Shown: in pieces, positions 21,151 through 35,086 of the stretch
Layout: the number at the start of each line of letters is the position of its first letter
How positions within the stretch are numbered: position 1 is the stretch's first letter
NCBI GenBank assembly: GCA_004154925.1
Contig: QJNS01000279.1
Location: 1-64,000 of the forward strand
DNA from: Monosporascus cannonballus
Taxonomy: Eukaryota > Ascomycota > Sordariomycetes > Xylariales
DNA length: 64,000 nt
Direction of reading: 5' to 3'
Position numbers and translations under genes: made by a program
Notes under the pieces: model-generated
Told to the model about the DNA's origin: nothing
What the model saw: the letters and a program-made list of their open reading frames with translations, nothing else
Database searches by the model: none

Positions 21151-24100
21151 GCTACGGCACAGTCGTAATGATGAATGTTGTATTATTATGGCCGCTATAT
21201 TCGAGGCGGTCCCCCTTGCCTCTACAAGACGTGGTAGGGCTAGTACGGCCACCGGAGCCGATTCCACATAATTTTAATTCACATGTTGTAAATCTTCGTC
21301 AGCCGCAATTGGGGATCCCGGCGACATTGGCCGCCTTACAGATGCCTTTGTAGGAATGTCGGGGAATTAGGGGCCTCGTCGTCTAGGCCTGCCGCAGGTA
21401 CGAGTGCATACCGGCTCCAGATTGTTCTCGCTGGGGCCAATCCGGGCAGCCAGGTTCGTAGTTCCTCTGGCCAAGTGAACTCGATAATCATGGCGAATAC
21501 ACATTAACACCCGACAAATAGTTTCCGCAATAAACCCCTTGAGGTTATCGTTGTTATTGTTATTGTTCCCGATTTCTAGGCCTCGAATTCCAGGGCCTCC
21601 CAACCGCCAACAACCTTATGATGTTGAAGCGTCTTTTTTCGTGAGGGCTTCGCCGTGTATCCCCTTAATATACTTACACGTCATGATAACACATTCCGTA
21701 AAGCAGGACAGCTCAAAACTATCCAAAGAAGTGATAGTGGTACCATACCTGACCTGAATTCATGGTTCTGTCCCGCGCTCCAATGTCCGGGCTGAAGCCG
21801 CAGAGACCGCAGAAATTTCACTCGGGCAGGTAGCTTATTTCGTTTCCACCTCTCTACTCTCATTCTAGGACTAGCTTAAGCGTGTCTCTAGAAAAAATCA
21901 CCGCTCGCTGTGGCTTCGCCAGTTCTCTGATTCCGCCGTCACGTACATCGACCAATCTGTATAGTTGACACTGGCTCTACTTCTCAAGTCATCGCAAGCC
22001 CAACTGAGGGGGACGACGCTCCAGTCTTTCTGGATCGCCATCTCCTTAAAGCTCGCTGCCGCCGACACCAGCCCCTCTCCCCAAGGGCTTCCGGGACGCG
22101 ATTGTACGAAGTCTTCTTTGCGCGTCCGATTTCGTGATTATCGCGGCGGTTAAGGGCATGACCATCGTCGGAGTCCATCTTTTCAAGGGGTTTGGCAGGC
22201 GCGGTATGGGCGTTATTTGGATCATCACATTGCCAACCTTTAGGAAGTGTCCCCTTTCGATGTGCATCGTACCCATCTTTAATACTTTAGATACGGCTAA
22301 AGGGCTGCTTGTTTGAGCTTTACTCAGCGAAGTTCATCACCTAGGGGTAACTCGATTGCGTTAAACCTCGGTGTTATTCGGCTCGGATTTGCTCCATTAG
22401 ATTTACCACTCCTAAAGCCAACGGACATTTTGGCAGGCTGCTCACTGCCATCTAGTCAGACCTGACTCTAACCTTATCACGAAACTCGTAATGACAGAAA
22501 CGAATACAAATAAGAAGGAATGGCGCCCCTAATTGAGCTGTTTCAGGAATCAGCACCGTAAGTGTTCGACTTTTACCATATATTCCATTGTAGCTACTGG
22601 TAGCCCAGTATCCGCCCCCATTCCACTCGGGTTACTTACTTTAGGACGACAATATGTCCTGACACCATGGACCTCAACGACAGACCCCTCGCCCTGGGCG
22701 TAGCCGGCATACTGCGTAGGTGTTATTTTCTAAAGAAGCTGGGTGTTTATCCAGGCCTCTATGTTGGACTCAACCGTTGACAGCATCAGACCAGATAGCC
22801 GTTTTGTAGCCGGTTCGTTGCCGGTCGCAGCCCTTTTGACGTGCGTGATAACCTTCGATGAAGAAAGCAGCGGAGCCCGTGGTCCCCTCACACGAAAAGA
22901 ATAAATAACATCATTAGGTCTGCAGTGGCTACCTCGGCCTCTATATAGGTTGCTTATGTACATTATCCTGTTATCATTACCGCCGTTACGTCTAAGTGAT
23001 ATCTCTCTGCAAAACCCCCCCCCCCCCCCCCCGGGGTAGTTAACTTCGAGGTTTTCATCTTTGTTTCCTCGTTGCACCGGTAGCCTTTAGCGCTCTCTAC
23101 AGGATTGTCATTTACCTTATTGGGCCGGTGCCGGTTGCTGGTATGGCTTGCCTGGGCCTCGGGGAACTACCTTTGGGGCTATTGTATCGGACGCAGGGAC
23201 GCACCTCTTTGACTGAAGTATATGACTTCCAGGCGCTCGCCGGCATCCATCTCAGCACGATCCCTCCCCCACTGCAGCCGTTCAACTCGAGCCATCGTCA
23301 AGCAGGTCAATGATATGACCCTCACAGCTGGGGTGCTTCTCATCTTCCATCTATTCGAGGCACTCCGTGGTCTTCGCAGTCGGTTCGGCTATATCCAAGG
23401 TTACTATTTCTCTCGGGACTCGACTTTGTCGATTTCTTCACTCGAAAGGCAGCCCACGCGGGAGGACGAGGAGGGAACGAGGAGAAGGAGCTGATTCGAA
23501 TAGCGCCAGTAGTGGCGGTTCTGCAGCTCGTCGATCTCACCTAGGGATGGCGCGGGTATCACCCGGTTACGCAGGTAGCGGCCCCGCGTCTCAAGCGGCC
23601 CGGAGGTCCCAGGGCCTGTCAGCTGGGACACACGCACCGTTCGCTCCTTCGTAGACGTAAATACACCTCCCCATAGCTAATAGCTCACGTCTTATCCTCC
23701 GGCCTCTTCGGCGAGGTGCGTATTATTCATCCGTCAATACACCCCATGAGCTCCTGCTTTTGGCTTGGGACCAACTCCAGGGTTTGCTGGGCTTTCGAAG
23801 GATAGCAGCCTGAACCCCACATACGGATAGTGCTGGGTCTAGCGTCGGCCCTGATGAGGATTATTTGGAGAGGGCTCCCTTGGCAAGTCCATCATGTCAG
23901 CACCCAATAGGCCCCGCCCCTAATATCCCTTTTGAGGGGATCAGAGCCTAACAGTATGTCCAGGCGGAAAAGAACGAAAGGGAATCTGGAGATGGTTCTA
24001 CAGTTAGTAGAACTCCGTGTCGTCCGTCGTGCTGTTTCTCTGAGGTTCCTTTTCGGATGACGAAAGGAAAGGGTGGCCAACATGACATTCCGAACCGTAC

Positions 24101-27100
24101 TCTGACAGAGAGTCGCTTAGCGTGACGTGTCATAAGTAATGACGTTTGCAAAAGAGGCTCTTCATCAACGTCGGGATATGTCCTCTTTCAAAGACAAATT
24201 TATGATACAATATCAGGCAAGCGAGTACTGTCCCGTTTATGGCCTATGATGCTGCATCATTTTTCGTAATCATACAGGGTCTCCGTCTACAGAGACGCTT
24301 ACTCACTAGTAATGCGTATTCAACAACTGTTGGCCTTTCCCCGTGCGGCACTCATGCTGGCATAACCCAGTTCAGGGGTCTCATAAGCAGAAGTACAGCA
24401 CGCGCTGGGAAAACGATGTCTCGTGAAGACGGCTCATGACTTCCAAGCGATGCTAAAACCGACGTGAGCGAGGCCGCGCCTCAGGCAATTATCGTTCAGC
24501 GGCCTCGTCATCCATAGCCCGGGGCCTGTAGATTGAGTCACGACCAACTTGGTGTCCCGGATTCAGGTTATAGAGGCTGCCTCCTCGCTGCCGTCACGGC
24601 ACAACCACGTGGCTATCTAAACTGCCAAGTCCGGCCCGAGGCGCTACTGTTATCTAGCCAAAGGCTCACTAGTGGGATATTGTTACCGACATGTATGAGT
24701 TGATCAGGCTGCGCGGCAGGCCTCGGCGGCCCGGATGAGGGGTATGCCGGCGAGATGATCACCCATGGAGGAATAGGATTGGATCATACTTGAGAGATGG
24801 ACCCCTAAACGGAGAGTTCTAGTCGGGGGGAGAAGGTTACATGGGTAGTTGTTGTTACGTAGCTTAGTTTCGCACAGGAAAGTAAATAGGGCATCTCCTT
24901 TTCTTGTTTTGCATGGAGTGTCACGGGACGGATAAACATGGGACTCGAGTCAGATCTGCCAAGTCGTGCGAATATGGTTCTATCGGCTAACATATCCAGA
25001 GGAATGGTAGCTCGATATGACTCCACTTTGAGGTTTATCGCTGGTAAGCTCTTCAAAAACTTGGCTACAGAGATTCACGAGAGCTTATGACTAGGTTGGC
25101 TTCGCCTCGACCGAGACCCCAGGGCAATATTACTTACTTACCTTTAAGTGAGCACTCACCTAGAGCCAGTCTTATAGTGCTCTAGATCCCACTTTAGACC
25201 TAGGGTAGGTAGCCGGGTATAGAAACGGGAGATACCAATATCGAATATGGAGGGAAAAGGGACTTTTGTGACAGAAAATATCCGAGTAGCGCCAATAATA
25301 ATCAGTCACGATTCTGTCGGTGAGAGAAATCGACGCCAAGTTCTGCGAGAAAGACCCTGGGGGAAGGTCAGCGCAGCGAGTGAGAAAATGAGAAGTCAGA
25401 ACCTCCGAGTGAGGCCAGCCCAGCATGCCCCGGCGACGTAAGTACTTAGTACTAAAGTATGTACCTTAATGGTATTAAAAGGGGTTCAGTCCGCAGGGGG
25501 ATTCAGAATCAAGGTCTGGCCCGTGCCCCTCTGTGTCACCGATGACGTTGTTTGAAGCGCCCCCCGTCCCACAAGATCCACCCACCATCGTGCAGCAACC
25601 AACCGAAAGTGTATGGTGGAACTTTAGTCTGGCGGCTGGACCCTTTCGATACGTTCTATGCTCTACATGTATGTAGCTTCCAAGTCTGACTACACACGCT
25701 GCCGGGCCAAAAAAGCTCCGTAGAGTAAGTACCTCGCTAAAAAGCCGCTCCGTTCCACTCTTCCAGTCCTGTCCCCGTCATACTCGTCCAGCCTGATTTC
25801 AGCGGGATGCACTTCTGAACTAGCGAAGAAATTCAGCATAACCATGTTTTATTTTCCCCTGCGCATAAGAATCTGGAATTGTGGTCTGATACTCCATTCC
25901 CCTCCCCCAATTCCTTATTACTTACTACCAATTGCTTCGCAGCCTCATGGGGCTGGACGGTTCTATTGACTCAGAGATCCCTCGAGCAGCTGTCATGCTA
26001 GGCTGCATGCATTTGATTTGATTGTAACCGAGTAACCGAACAGGAAAAAAAAGGGTCCCGCCCGCCCTCTCTTAACCCCCAACGCCTTATGTCGTCATTG
26101 CTTGCCACCTCCGTCATTCGCTCATATTGCCTTTCTGGTAGATTGAGGGAATCCGTGTTCACCTGATATGCCACTAAGGGTGTGTCTTTCAAAACAACGA
26201 CTAAATACACCCAAGGCTGAATAGGGTAGATATATGACTATATATTTAGAATGGGAACCCCCATCTTTGCGAAGATGGGAACATGCAAAATATCAAAGTG
26301 GATTTGACAACACCACACACGTGTGCACTATTTAACTTAGGACATTACCTACATATTGCGTTGTATGTACTTGTGCCCTGGAATACCACAGTAGCCACCA
26401 GCCCGCAACCTTCACGCGCCATCCCTTTCCGCTATCCTCTCGGCTCCCCCCTCGGGACCCCCTTCTTGAAGAGTAGCGCCATCTAGGCCGCAGATCTTTT
26501 CCTCCCACGACACTCTCCTGCCATATTAGTGCCCATGATGCTGGTTGCAAGCCTTCTCCCATTCTTCCATTTTGCTCCGTCCAGCCCATTTACAAACACT
26601 TGACTCCCCCGAATCCCAGCCAGAGCCACTTCCGGGTCACGCTTCGACATCCAAGTCGGTCAGGTTAGACACAGATCCATCCTATTCGACATTTGGTAAT
26701 TCCCGTCGACGAAAATGTATGCTCAATAGTACTAGCATTACTACATTATTGTTATATTATTATTAAATCTACCGATCGCCAGCGATCCACACCCATTCCC
26801 ACATTCCCGTACCCTACAGTACCTACGTACATAGTTCCGCCTCGTTACCCGAGTGGCGTCCTTTTTTTGGAAGGCACGAAAACTGACGAGACTTCAGAGA
26901 GGAGCAGTGGGATAGCATTTACCAGCTGGTTCCTCCGATATATATCTCACCTGCTCAAAGATCCTTGGTGGCTCGTCGTCGCCCTTCCAGTCTGCCATCA
27001 AGAAGGGCTTCTTGTCGTTTCGAGGACGCTGTCAGGTGGAACCTGCACTGTTTCTCTTTCTTTCATCTAACTCAACCTGGAAGCGGCAACTTCTGTTCTC

Positions 27101-27370
27101 AGCTCGGCAAGTAAGAGATTTGGTGGGCAGGATTCCACAACCGCAACCCAAAAGCCCTTAACACGTACTTCGTCTACGAGCGTTTATTACTGCTGCTACC
27201 AATTTAATATCTTTCGACGTTCCTAAATGATTCCCTCTACCTAAGATGTTAATGGTTATGTTTCCTTCATAAAGGGTACCCCTTGCTGCTAGGTCGTTCG
27301 CCCCTTGGTTGTAAAGCGTGGAGTATCGGTATCGCCTCGCCGCCTTATAACGACGTCATATAAATTTACG
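21151..27370. other. 6.2-kb gene-poor region
   Basis: No frame here shows a family motif, sustained codon bias or a convincing exon chain on either strand. It holds an 18-base C run at 23015-23032 and a small hairpin at 26260-26279 (CCCATCTT...AAGATGGG). The last few hundred bases are the promoter and leader of the phosphatase gene at 27371. Old, decayed mobile DNA is a possible origin, but I could not identify ends or domains. Confidence 0.4.
23015..23032. repeat. Poly-C run (18 bases)
   Basis: A homopolymer of 18 C followed by GGGG. Length may be inaccurate because such runs are error-prone. Confidence 0.8.
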
Positions 27371-30336
27371 ATGGCCCCCGACTCGGCGCGCAACTACGAA
27401 CGCTCAACAGCACATTACACCATGAAGACGACTTCAAAGCCTCCGCTTACTTCATCCCATTCTCACCATTCCCACCATCATCCCCGACATCCGCAAATTA
27501 GTTCTCAGGCCTTCCGTGCAAGTAGGTCTACAACAACCCCTTTGGCTTCGCCTCGCATGCCTCATTCCGTCGGCCAACCCTATCCTCCGCCCCCCAAATT
27601 CTCTCCTACTGTTATTGCTTCAATGAACCGGTCACCTAGTCCCAACTATTTTGGTCTTAGCATTGAGCGGTCGGTTGACCCGCGAGACTCGAATGCTCTT
27701 CCCAACGAAAATTGGAGCCCGCCGAGCTCGTCTGTGAAATCGTTCGCGGCCGCCATACCAGCGCAAGTTCCACTCGACGCCAATCCCGAGTTTGAGGAAT
27801 TCAGGCGCCAGGCCGATGCAAATCGAAGCCAAGGTTTTAGTTTGGGTGGTACTCATTTCGCATCGGTGCAACAACCTTTATCACCTGCTCTAACCCGGCC
27901 CAAGGCGCCCCGCCGAGTAACGGGAAATAGTGACAGCGCATCGGAAGTGTCAGCCTCTAAACTTCCGAATGGCAAGTTCCGAGACCTCCGAGGAGATGCG
28001 CCGGGGACCAAGATGGACGTCGATGCCGACAGCTTGCATGATTCGGCATACGTGTCGTCGACTGAATCCAAGAGGAACTCTGAGGCGTCACTTAACCCTC
28101 CAATATTCGGCAACACGCCTCGATTTGAGTCCCCCGCACAGTTTGAGTCGCCTTTTGACCCGGCGCGTCGCGGGACTTTAACGAAAACAGATGATCGGCA
28201 TCCACGGCTATCATTGCCCCTGCACAAGCTCGAGCAGTCGTTACCAAACTCTTCGAAACCCCGTTCTGAAACTTTACCCACTCCTTTGGACACTGGATCC
28301 GGGTTAATGTCAGCAAGTCAACTCAAAGATTTACTTGAGCACTCACCTAGCGATGATTATCTGATTCTGGATGTGCGTGTGTCGACACAATACGCTCAGT
28401 TCCGAATCCGTGATGCTCTGAATTTATGTATCCCGACAACTCTACTGAAGCGCGCTACCTTCGACTTGCAGAAGCTTCTCAAGACGCTCCAGACAGAGGA
28501 AGACCAGGAAAAGTTCGCTCAGTGGTCCAAGGTCAAGCATCTCGTCGTGTATGACGCCGCATCCACCGAAAAGCGCGATGCCGTATCCGCGATGAACATG
28601 CTTAAGAAATTTGCCAACGAGGGATTCTCCGGGAGTGCTTATTTACTCAAGGGAGGGTTCGAAACCTTCTCGAACTCCTATCCAGCATATATCGACCGAA
28701 GGTCAGCCGTTGAACGGGCTGGCACGGCGGCGAATGCGTCCGGAGATGGACGGCCAGTCTTTGCTCCGGTGATAGGGGGTGTAGCGCTTCCCTCAACCGT
28801 CAATGCGGCCAACCCCTTTTTCAATAACATCCGTCAAAATATGGACCTGGCGGACGGGGTTGGCCAAATGGACATCGCCGTTCCCCCAAATGTGGACGTT
28901 GATTCCCTACCAACTTGGCTTCACAATGCGACGAAGGCGTCAGACCACGGCAAAATAGTCTCGGAGAGTTTCTTGCAGATCGAACGGAACGAGCAATCGC
29001 GCATGAGGGATGCGTACTCCGCCTTCACTCCCGGGGGGCCGCAATCCAATTGTCAGGGAGCAGTCCGCCTCTCCGGGGTCGAGAAAGGCGTTAAGAACCG
29101 ATATAAAGATATCCTCCCCTTTGAGCATGCTCGTGTGCGATTGGCCGATCGTGAAGACGGTGCCTGCGATTACATCAACGCCAGTTATATCAAAGCTTCG
29201 AGGAGCAATAAGCGCTACATCGCCTCCCAAGGCCCTCTACCGGCAACTTTCGAAGTATGTGACGAAATGAAAGCCCTAAATCTGGCGATTTCCGAAGCTA
29301 ACAGTTTATGCAGGATTTCTGGTCAGTCATCTGGGATCAGGATGTCCGTGTCATAGTCATGTTGACAGCGGAGTCCGAAGGGGGACAGCTCAAATGTCAC
29401 CCGTATTGGCAGAGCAGAGAATTCGGGCCGATCAAGCTCAAACCGCTGTCTGAGAAGAAGGTGTCCCTCGATATCGATAAGCCTCGCTCCGGTTCTGTAT
29501 CGTCGACCGCCAGTAGCACAGCAGATGCCGGAAGGCGGCGCGCTAATACGACCAATATTATCAACTCTAGCAACCCAACCCTTCCAGCCACGCAGTCGCA
29601 GTCAGGGGAGACCCCGCACGTCATCATCCGCAAATTCGCTTTAACTCATGCCGCTCACCCCTTTGCTCCGATGCGTGAGATTACCCATTTGCACTATCCC
29701 TCGTGGCCCGACTTCGGCACCCCTGCGCAACCCTCGCATCTCCTGGCGCTCGTGGAATTAGCCAACGTGATGCAGCGAGCGGCTCGTCCCATCAATGCCA
29801 ATGCCATCGCAGCATCGGCTACTTCTGAGCATACAACGGCACCCAACTGGTACGATGAACCCGAGTCGGATGGTGACGCCAGACCCATGCTCGTACATTG
29901 TTCCGCGGGATGTGGTAGGACTGGCACTTTCTGTACAGTCGACAGCGTCATCGATATGCTCAAGCGACAACGGCTAGCTTCGTCTACCAGAGACAAACAA
30001 CCCGATATTGATGGCGATGTGAAGATGGGTGACGAGACGCAAAGCACCGGCTGCCGACAAAGCAGTGCCGCCGATGACAAAAAGACGGCGGCGAATACGA
30101 GCAACGGTAAAGGAGATATCGACACGAGCTGGCTAGGCGACACGGAAGCCGACCTCATTGCAGCTACGGTCGAGGATTTCCGGCGGCAGCGGCTCAGCAT
30201 GGTACAAAGCTTGCGACAATTCGTGCTCTGCTACGAGACAGTGCTGGAGTGGATCTGGAGAAGCGAGGACAAGAGCAACGGCCTGGCCACGGCTAGAAGT
30301 AAGGCCAGGAGCGGTAGTTTGGACATTCAGAGGTGA
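27371..30336 (+). CDS. Protein tyrosine phosphatase with rhodanese-like docking domain (Pyp1/2, PtpA type), 968 aa
   Basis: Two exons: 27371-29254 and 29314-30336, donor GTATGT, acceptor CAG. The N-terminal 300 residues are disordered and S/P/H-rich. A rhodanese-like domain follows ([19 protein letters not shown] ... [15 protein letters not shown]). Its active-site loop reads [12 protein letters not shown] with no cysteine, so it is probably a MAP-kinase docking module rather than a sulfurtransferase. The phosphatase domain shows [22 protein letters not shown], the WPD loop [11 protein letters not shown] and the signature [13 protein letters not shown] with catalytic Cys at about residue 824. 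Fission-yeast Pyp1/Pyp2 dephosphorylate the stress MAP kinase Sty1, so the same role is inferred here. The ATG at 27371 gives [12 protein letters not shown]; an alternative Met lies 17 codons on. Confidence 0.88.
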
Positions 30337-32420
30337 CCTAGTCACTGGTCCCTCGGACGAGAAACGCAACTACTCTCGAGTTTCCTGATGACTAAACTCC
30401 AAAAAGGGTATATGAAATAGGAAATCACCGGCATGCATATGCGTCCTTCCGGCTCTTCCGCGTCGGAGATTGGAGGGCAAAAAGAGATATTGACACTGTC
30501 CTCACACTTACTAGCCGGTTGGGGGGAAGTCTGGGTATCATGAATAGGCGTACAACTGGGGCGTTGGTTTGGATCGGTTCAACGGGAAGCATATTCTGCT
30601 TAACTTCCATCACCGGGCCGTCATCATTCACCGCACAGCATGAGAGCGCACAAGCATGTGTACCTTGTATAGGGGGAGGTTGCGAGCCGAATAGCCAAAC
30701 GGATGACAGAGAGGGTCTACTTAGAAGAGGCGATAGCGAAGAGAATTGGGTGGGAATAAATACACGGTGTATATTAGATATCTTCAAGCCTTTGCCCGTC
30801 CGACGCGCACGAACAGTTTAGGGGACCCGAGCACCAACTGGCCCTTGTTGAGTTTGGTTATCGAGTTAATATGTTGTTGCGATGGAATGTAGATGCTTGC
30901 TAGATAGTTTGTTCTCTGTGGCCTAACTACCTTGTAAGAAGGTAGCTAGAGAGCGTCAAGTTCTCCGGTGTAGCGCTGCAAGGCGATAGTGCTACTTATA
31001 CGGATAACCTTGTGCGAATCTCCTAGTAAATAAACGATAATACTGTATTTCGACAGAATTCCGACCGCCGCGCGCGCGTACGGTACCTACTATGGGCTAC
31101 CGAAGGAGAACGTCCCAGGACGGGCGTACGAGGAAAGTAAATGGTCTCGTCGTGAACGGCGCTTTTAGGCAGGGCGCGGGCTCTTCAAAAACCCTTATAT
31201 ATAGATAAGCTTTCAGCCAATTAGTTCGGACAGCATCCTTCCATCCGTCCCGTTTCCACCACCTCTTCCTTTTCTGGTATGGCCCCTTCGATCTTTGGGG
31301 GGGAGGAGACGGAACGGCTCGAGTGCTCCGCGAGCCGCAGTCTTCTCGCGACGCAGCAGCGCCATCGTGTCCCTAAATAGGAAGAGGGATGCCGCCCCTC
31401 CCCCACTGCAAAACCTTGCCCCGTAAAGGAGCATCCACGGACTTCCCGCCGCCGCCGCCGTCCCTGGTTGATATTAGGAGCCAGCTCGTATGGTAGGTAT
31501 GTAAACCATTCTTTCCTCCTCTGCGAATGAAAGGGGGGAAGCAGATGGGAATTTCTCTGAGACACTGGTCACGAGCACTGAGTAAGCCCCCTTGCTTTCC
31601 TGCCTATTTGCACGCCTAAGTACGTGATAGCTGTGGTAGTAGCGAGAGGGGAGGCGTAGCAACGACTGCCAAGAGCCCGAAGGCCGCGTTGCGAGCGCAT
31701 GTGGGGGGGGGGGGGGGGATATAATACTGGGTTGAAGCTTCGTATTAATGGAGGGCTGGATGCTGGAGTTAGCGATTGTCTATTCAGAGCCTGCTTAGGT
31801 AGTTTGGCAGTGGCAGCCCGCGGCAGGAGAGGTGTTTCTGTTGGAACAGTGGACAGTAGGTAGACCGTTGGGTGGTGGAGCTTGGGGCTCTGTCTGGGTG
31901 GGCTTTAGCTAGGTAGCTTCGGAGAATCTCATTATTTCTTGACTGCTAAAAATATTCACAGAGAATGCGTATGATACAGAATAAATAAGAAATCGGGGCG
32001 CTTCTCCTCAGGTCGTGTTAATGACGTCGAGGGCTAACTTGGCTAGATAAGGCCCGGGTATAGACAGACTGGATTGCTAGTCGTTCGTAAGTGTCTACTA
32101 GTCGTCGTCCGGCAAATTGTTGAATTCCCACGTAGACGCACAGCAACCACGCACGAGGAACTCAGCACCGGATGGGCATTGGCTATTCAGAGGTGGCAAC
32201 GAGAGAAGAACCCGCGGGGACGCAAAAGAAGACATACCATTCCTCTGGAGTTGTCTCTTCGGTTCTGGGCTCATTATTATACACCCTACATACGAGTCAT
32301 GTTCTCAACTCCAATAATAAACCTAACTGCGGGCCCACACTGGTGAAGCTGGGGACCAGTGACGACGAGGCTCCACGCAGGGTTCCCGCCATCCCCTTGC
32401 GCACCGCACCGACCGCTCGC
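30337..32420. other. Intergenic between convergent phosphatase and RPT6 genes
   Basis: About 2.1 kb with no supported gene. Frames of 60-120 codons on both strands around 30430-30820 overlap each other and lack motifs or introns. A 16-base G run lies at 31703-31718. Confidence 0.45.
31703..31718. repeat. Poly-G run (16 bases)
   Basis: Homopolymer of about 16 G in non-coding DNA; length uncertain. Confidence 0.8.
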
Positions 32421-33702
32421 TTACTTCCAGAACTTCTGCAACGAGACCTCCTTGTCGTCGTGTTTGTTGAGGATCTTGGCCGTAGCCAGCTCGAAGTCCT
32501 CCTGCGTGACGTGGACTCTCCTCTCGCGCAGCGCGTACATGCCCGCCTCGGTGCACACACCTTTGAGCTCGGCACCTGAGCACCCGTTCATCTTCTCGGC
32601 GATCTTGGTCAGGTTTATTCCCCTCGTCAGGTTCATCTTGCGGCTGTGGATGCGCAGGATATCGGCCCTGGCCTCGACCGACGGCGGTGGGAACTCGATC
32701 TTCCGGTCGATACGGCCGGGTCTCAGCAGCGCGGGGTCAAGAATGTCCAGTCGATTCGTGGCCATGATTACCTTGATGTTCTTGGTCGGCTCGAAGCCGT
32801 CCAGCTGGTTAAGAAGCTCCAACATGGTACGCTGGACCTCGGAATCGCCTCCCGATGAACCCTCCACTCGCGACGAACCGATGGAATCGATCTCGTCCAT
32901 GAAGATGATCGAGGGTGCATGTTCACGGGCCATGACGAACAGCTCACGCACCATACGCGAACCCTCGCCGATATACTTCTGTACTAACTCGGAACCGGAC
33001 ACACGAATGAATTTGCAGTCTGTGTGGTGAGCGACGGCTCTGGCTAGTAGTGTCTTGCCGGTTCCCGGAGGTCCGTACAGTAACACACCCTTCGGCTGTG
33101 CGATACCGAGAGACTCGAAGAGTTCGGGGTGTTTTAATCCTAGTTCGATTACTTCTTTGATCTCCTATTAAAAGTTTAGTTTCAACATTTATAAATCAAA
33201 TAAGGAAGAATACCTTTATTTGTTGATCTAAGCCACCGATCATATCGTATGTACTGTCGGGAACCTTTTCAACCATCATGAGAGACACGAGAGGATCGAC
33301 GGAAGACGGGAGGATCTTCTCAAGCTTGTAGGAATCGGATAACAGGGTCACCCGCTTGCCCACGGTGAGCTTGGCTATATCGACGGAATCGGCCACATCG
33401 ACAACTGCAACCGATTAGTCTTGGGGTAAATCTACTTGGTATGCAGGGAAACTAGGTGTGCTCTTACCATATTTACCCTCTGGATGTACTTTGACTAAGA
33501 CTTTCTTGGTACCCATCACCTTGACCACCTCACCAACATAGGACCCGGGTTGTTGCAGGAGACCCAATTCTTCCCGCAATAACCGCACTCTAGAGTTGTA
33601 GTCATTTCTCTGGGCTTCGAGACGGCGGAGGACGGCCTGACCCTTCAGGATCTCAAGCTTCATGGCCTCGATCTTGTTGTGGTAATAATTGTCGAGCGCC
33701 AT
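32421..33702 (-). CDS. rpt6: 26S proteasome regulatory ATPase RPT6 (SUG1), 389 aa
   Basis: Three exons: 33702-33468, 33404-33214 and 33164-32421. The N-terminus [19 protein letters not shown] leads into a coiled coil ([20 protein letters not shown]), then the OB-fold ([20 protein letters not shown]). The AAA domain has Walker A GPPGTGKT, Walker [10 protein letters not shown] and arginine fingers in [14 protein letters not shown]. The C-terminus SLQKFWK ends in the hydrophobic tail that docks in the 20S alpha ring. RPT6 is one of six ATPases of the 19S base that unfold ubiquitylated substrates. Near-identity to the family across the AAA domain and an expected length make this call secure. The start is the first in-frame ATG and agrees with the family. 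Confidence 0.96.
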
Positions 33703-34146
33703 GGTTGCTGGTGCCCGTCCGGGTAGGGTGGAAATACGAGACGGAGGGCCTGGACCGTCGTTAGGAAATCTATTGGTGAAACAAGACGGTGAAGGCCGGG
33801 AGGTTGGGAGTGCGCAGCCAAAATCGCAAGTCGTAACGGTAATGATGATGAGAGGTTGATGGTTAGAGGCGAAGAGAGGACGAGGCTACCAAACACTGAA
33901 TTCAAGGAATCAGCCCTCTCGCTGCATGTGGTCATAGCACTGAACGCACGGCAGGCAGTTAAAGAGGACGCGGCTCCCGTCAAAGGAATGCCAAGATATC
34001 AATCGGCCCCCGACAAGGTGCATTAAGTAAGCGCACGTGTCTAGCTGCTATACCTAGGCACATATGTACCGTGGCCCCGGCGGGGCGCTTGCTCTATCTG
34101 GGGTGCCAAGGCTTTTTTCCGGACGTTGGAGTGCTAACGAGGCTGG

Positions 34147-34177
34147 GTACGGTACATGTACAGTACATGTACCGTAC
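34147..34177. repeat. 31-bp perfect palindrome
   Basis: Two 15-bp arms, GTACGGTACATGTAC and GTACATGTACCGTAC, flank a single A. It lies about 445 bp upstream of the RPT6 start codon. It could extrude as a cruciform or bind a dimeric factor; function unknown. Confidence 0.85.
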
Positions 34178-35056
34178 ATAGTATGCAGGTGAGCACGTAG
34201 GTACCTCTTTTCCTTACGAACTCAATATGCAGGCAGGTGTACTCTAGCACTACATGCACCTAAGGTCGGGGCGTGCCTGCTCTTTACCCGACAATGGTTG
34301 ACAAAAAAATTGTCATACTTCTAAAATACACCGTGAATACTATTAATCAGTCATCGTGTTCGAAGATACTGGGTATAGTATCTATCGTGCAAATTATATC
34401 GTGTAATGATTTTCTGTGTACTTGGCTCAGCCTGGAATATAAGGCTTGAACCTATATATATCTTGAATACTTCTAAAATACTCTAGGTTCAAATAACAAT
34501 CACCGATTAACAAAGGAAAGTGAAAATTAAGGAAAAGTATTGCCATATTCTCCGAGATCCAAATATTATATTTCTGGTTTCAATTTTGTTCGGAATAAGC
34601 TGGCAAGGTAGAGTTATCTATACAAGTAATGGTGGGTATTGTTAGAGTATATTTTTTTTGTCAACCACCTTGCCCGATAAATGGGTCTCACATCCAGGCT
34701 GGGGCAGACCTGAGCATACCCCGATTTTTGCAACCAATTGAGCACAACCTAAAAATAGAAATTTGCAGAACCTCTTTCTACGCCTATTATTTGCCTTTCG
34801 CTGTAGCTAACCACTTTTCGCGAAGAGTTTCTGTTATATCCACGCCAGCAGCAAGATAGGGTTACAATCGGGGTCCATACGGCAATTGTATTGAGTTTAC
34901 CTACAGAGAAAGGAGAAGGATCTCTCACAGGTACGGTCGCAAATCCCTATGGAAAGGGTGGCATCCGGACGTGGGTTATTTGAGGCTTGTGCATTGTATG
35001 GCCAACGACATTGTAATACACCAATTAAGGTAGGCTGCCGCTGTAACAGAAAGAAA

Positions 35057-35086
35057 GGGGGGGGGGGGGGGGGGCGNNNNNNNNNN

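Noticed and set aside
20506..21267. 253-codon minus-strand open frame
   Set aside because: Antisense to the G+C-rich MnSOD exon, which lacks stops by composition; no motifs.
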